A stretch of DNA of 64,000 nt from G963662675 sp963676845 (lineage in GTDB: Bacteria > Bacteroidota > Bacteroidia > Bacteroidales > Prolixibacteraceae). Position 1 is the stretch's first letter. Each line of letters starts with the position of its first letter. Under the pieces are notes generated by a model. The model was given only the letters and a program-made list of their open reading frames with translations, had not been told where the DNA came from and did not search any database. The stretch is taken from the NCBI GenBank assembly GCA_963676845.2, contig CAXXKK010000003.1:7992-71991 (forward strand). The letters are read 5' to 3'. Positions 63,365 through 64,000 of this stretch are shown in pieces. The translations under genes and the position numbers were made by a program.

Positions 63365-64000
63365 TTATTTTCCTAAGAATTTCTTTCTTAACTCAACGAC
63401 TTGTTCATCTGTAATTGGGGCATGAACACCAATTGGTTTTGCCATTACCAATGATTTTGCACTGAATTCGGCAACTTCCAGACGGTCAAATGTTCCCAGT
63501 AGTTTATCTCCTGTTACAATAACAGAGTCGTTATTGATAATTACTGCAGGAGTGTCTTCTGAAATAATATTAAGAATAGTCTCCTGTCCGGCAAAATGTG
63601 AACCGTAAGGTACATTAGGAACATCTTGTAAGAAAATCCAGCTTTCAGGGATTGTACGCACATCAAACTTTTGATCCGTAACACTGTGAGCCATCAGGTA
63701 TGGCGACTGTGTCAGGATGATAGAGTTAATTCCCGGATTCCGTTTGTATATTTCCTGATGCAACCAGGTTGCACGACTAGGAATTTTCCCAGGCTCACGT
63801 TTACCATCTTTAATCTGAACGATGTCTTCATTTTGAATGTCCCAGCGAGCTATGTTGGTAGGAGTGATCAAAAAATCATCCCCTTTCCAGCGAGCCGAAA
63901 CTGTTCCATATGAACTAATCATTAGTCCCTGGTCACATGCACGGTGAACAATACGTTTAATTTCCTGACGAATTGCTCTTTCATCGGATGGATGATCAAC
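63365..64000 (-). CDS. Class II aldolase/adducin family protein (5' part outside window)
   Basis: The minus-strand frame is open to the window edge (26 more codons beyond the ATG at 63922, reading VDHPSDERAIRQEIKRIVHRACDQGL), so the true start lies outside and about 211 residues are visible. Seen: a class II aldolase start ISSYGTVSARW..FLITPTN, with the sugar-phosphate-binding GTVSARW in place of GNISAR, and a C-terminal VTDEQVVEL-like region. The usual HTHS metal histidines are not clear (the segment reads IILTQSPYLMAHS), so it may bind metal differently or be non-catalytic. L-fuculose- or ribulose-phosphate metabolism is typical of the family. Confidence 0.8.
   Translation of the reverse strand, partial: VDHPSDERAIRQEIKRIVHRACDQGLMISSYGTVSARWKGDDFLITPTNIARWDIQNEDIVQIKDGKREPGKIPSRATWLHQEIYKRNPGINSIILTQSPYLMAHSVTDQKFDVRTIPESWIFLQDVPNVPYGSHFAGQETILNIISEDTPAVIINNDSVIVTGDKLLGTFDRLEVAEFSAKSLVMAKPIGVHAPITDEQVVELRKKFLGK

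Overview
The window is AT-rich DNA from a member of the Bacteroidota, most likely an anaerobic or facultative Bacteroidales/Marinilabiliales-type bacterium. The evidence is Bacteroidota-style promoters (TAnnTTTG -7 boxes), a large signal peptidase I, a DUF349-repeat protein, a two-part Bacteroidota YidC, an IS110 transposase, LytS/LytTR regulators and many lipoprotein or secreted-protein signals. The taxon is an inference; no rRNA gene is present.

Layout. 1-9.6 kb: 3' part of a class I fumarase, a LytS/LytTR two-component pair, a DUF2798/MarR divergent pair around a perfect operator palindrome, a frameshifted argF, then ftsK, a LolA-like gene and a fused SpmA/SpmB-like protein. 9.6-15.5 kb (minus strand): a small membrane protein, an ABC permease/ATPase pair and a glycosyltransferase. 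15.6-28.8 kb (minus strand): a long gene run coding for NADH-handling NuoE/NuoF-type and FAD/Fe-S proteins, a NapH/NosR-like membrane ferredoxin, a Tat-type polyferredoxin, a tiny Tat-type Cys protein, an NHL propeller and four PQQ-like beta-propellers. It looks like an electron route from cytoplasmic NADH to the cell exterior. An S23 four-helix-bundle gene flanked by inverted 7-nt repeat arrays sits inside it. 29.4-34.1 kb: a CarH-like B12/light regulator, a ferredoxin-nitroreductase, an esterase, an EEP-family phosphatase/nuclease and a frameshifted metallophosphatase. 34.2-36.8 kb: two identical tRNA-Asp genes, an IS110 element and a 20.5-bp-period palindromic repeat array. 37.0-49.4 kb: an M49-like peptidase, frameshifted yidC, pyrG, the DUF349 protein, two paralogous outer-membrane-like proteins, WbqC, LapA, lepB and dapB. 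49.7-64 kb: tRNA-Pro, a GntR/HutC regulator divergent from a 2-oxoacid dehydrogenase operon (E2, E3, fused E1), then PHP, class II aldolase/SDR, sorbose-1-P reductase-like and transketolase genes, a second palindromic repeat array (20-bp period) and a partial class II aldolase.

Most notable signals: (1) two intergenic arrays of short motifs spaced 20 or 20.5 bp whose orientation flips exactly at the centre, so that each is a helically phased palindrome; (2) the NADH/Fe-S/beta-propeller gene run, including a GltD-like flavoprotein that has lost its NAD(P)H-binding domain; (3) the heptad-repeat-flanked S23 gene that exactly fills the space between two genes of that run; (4) a HutC-type operator over the start of the dehydrogenase operon; (5) five single-base disruptions in four genes, including the normally essential yidC, which points to base-level errors in the sequence.
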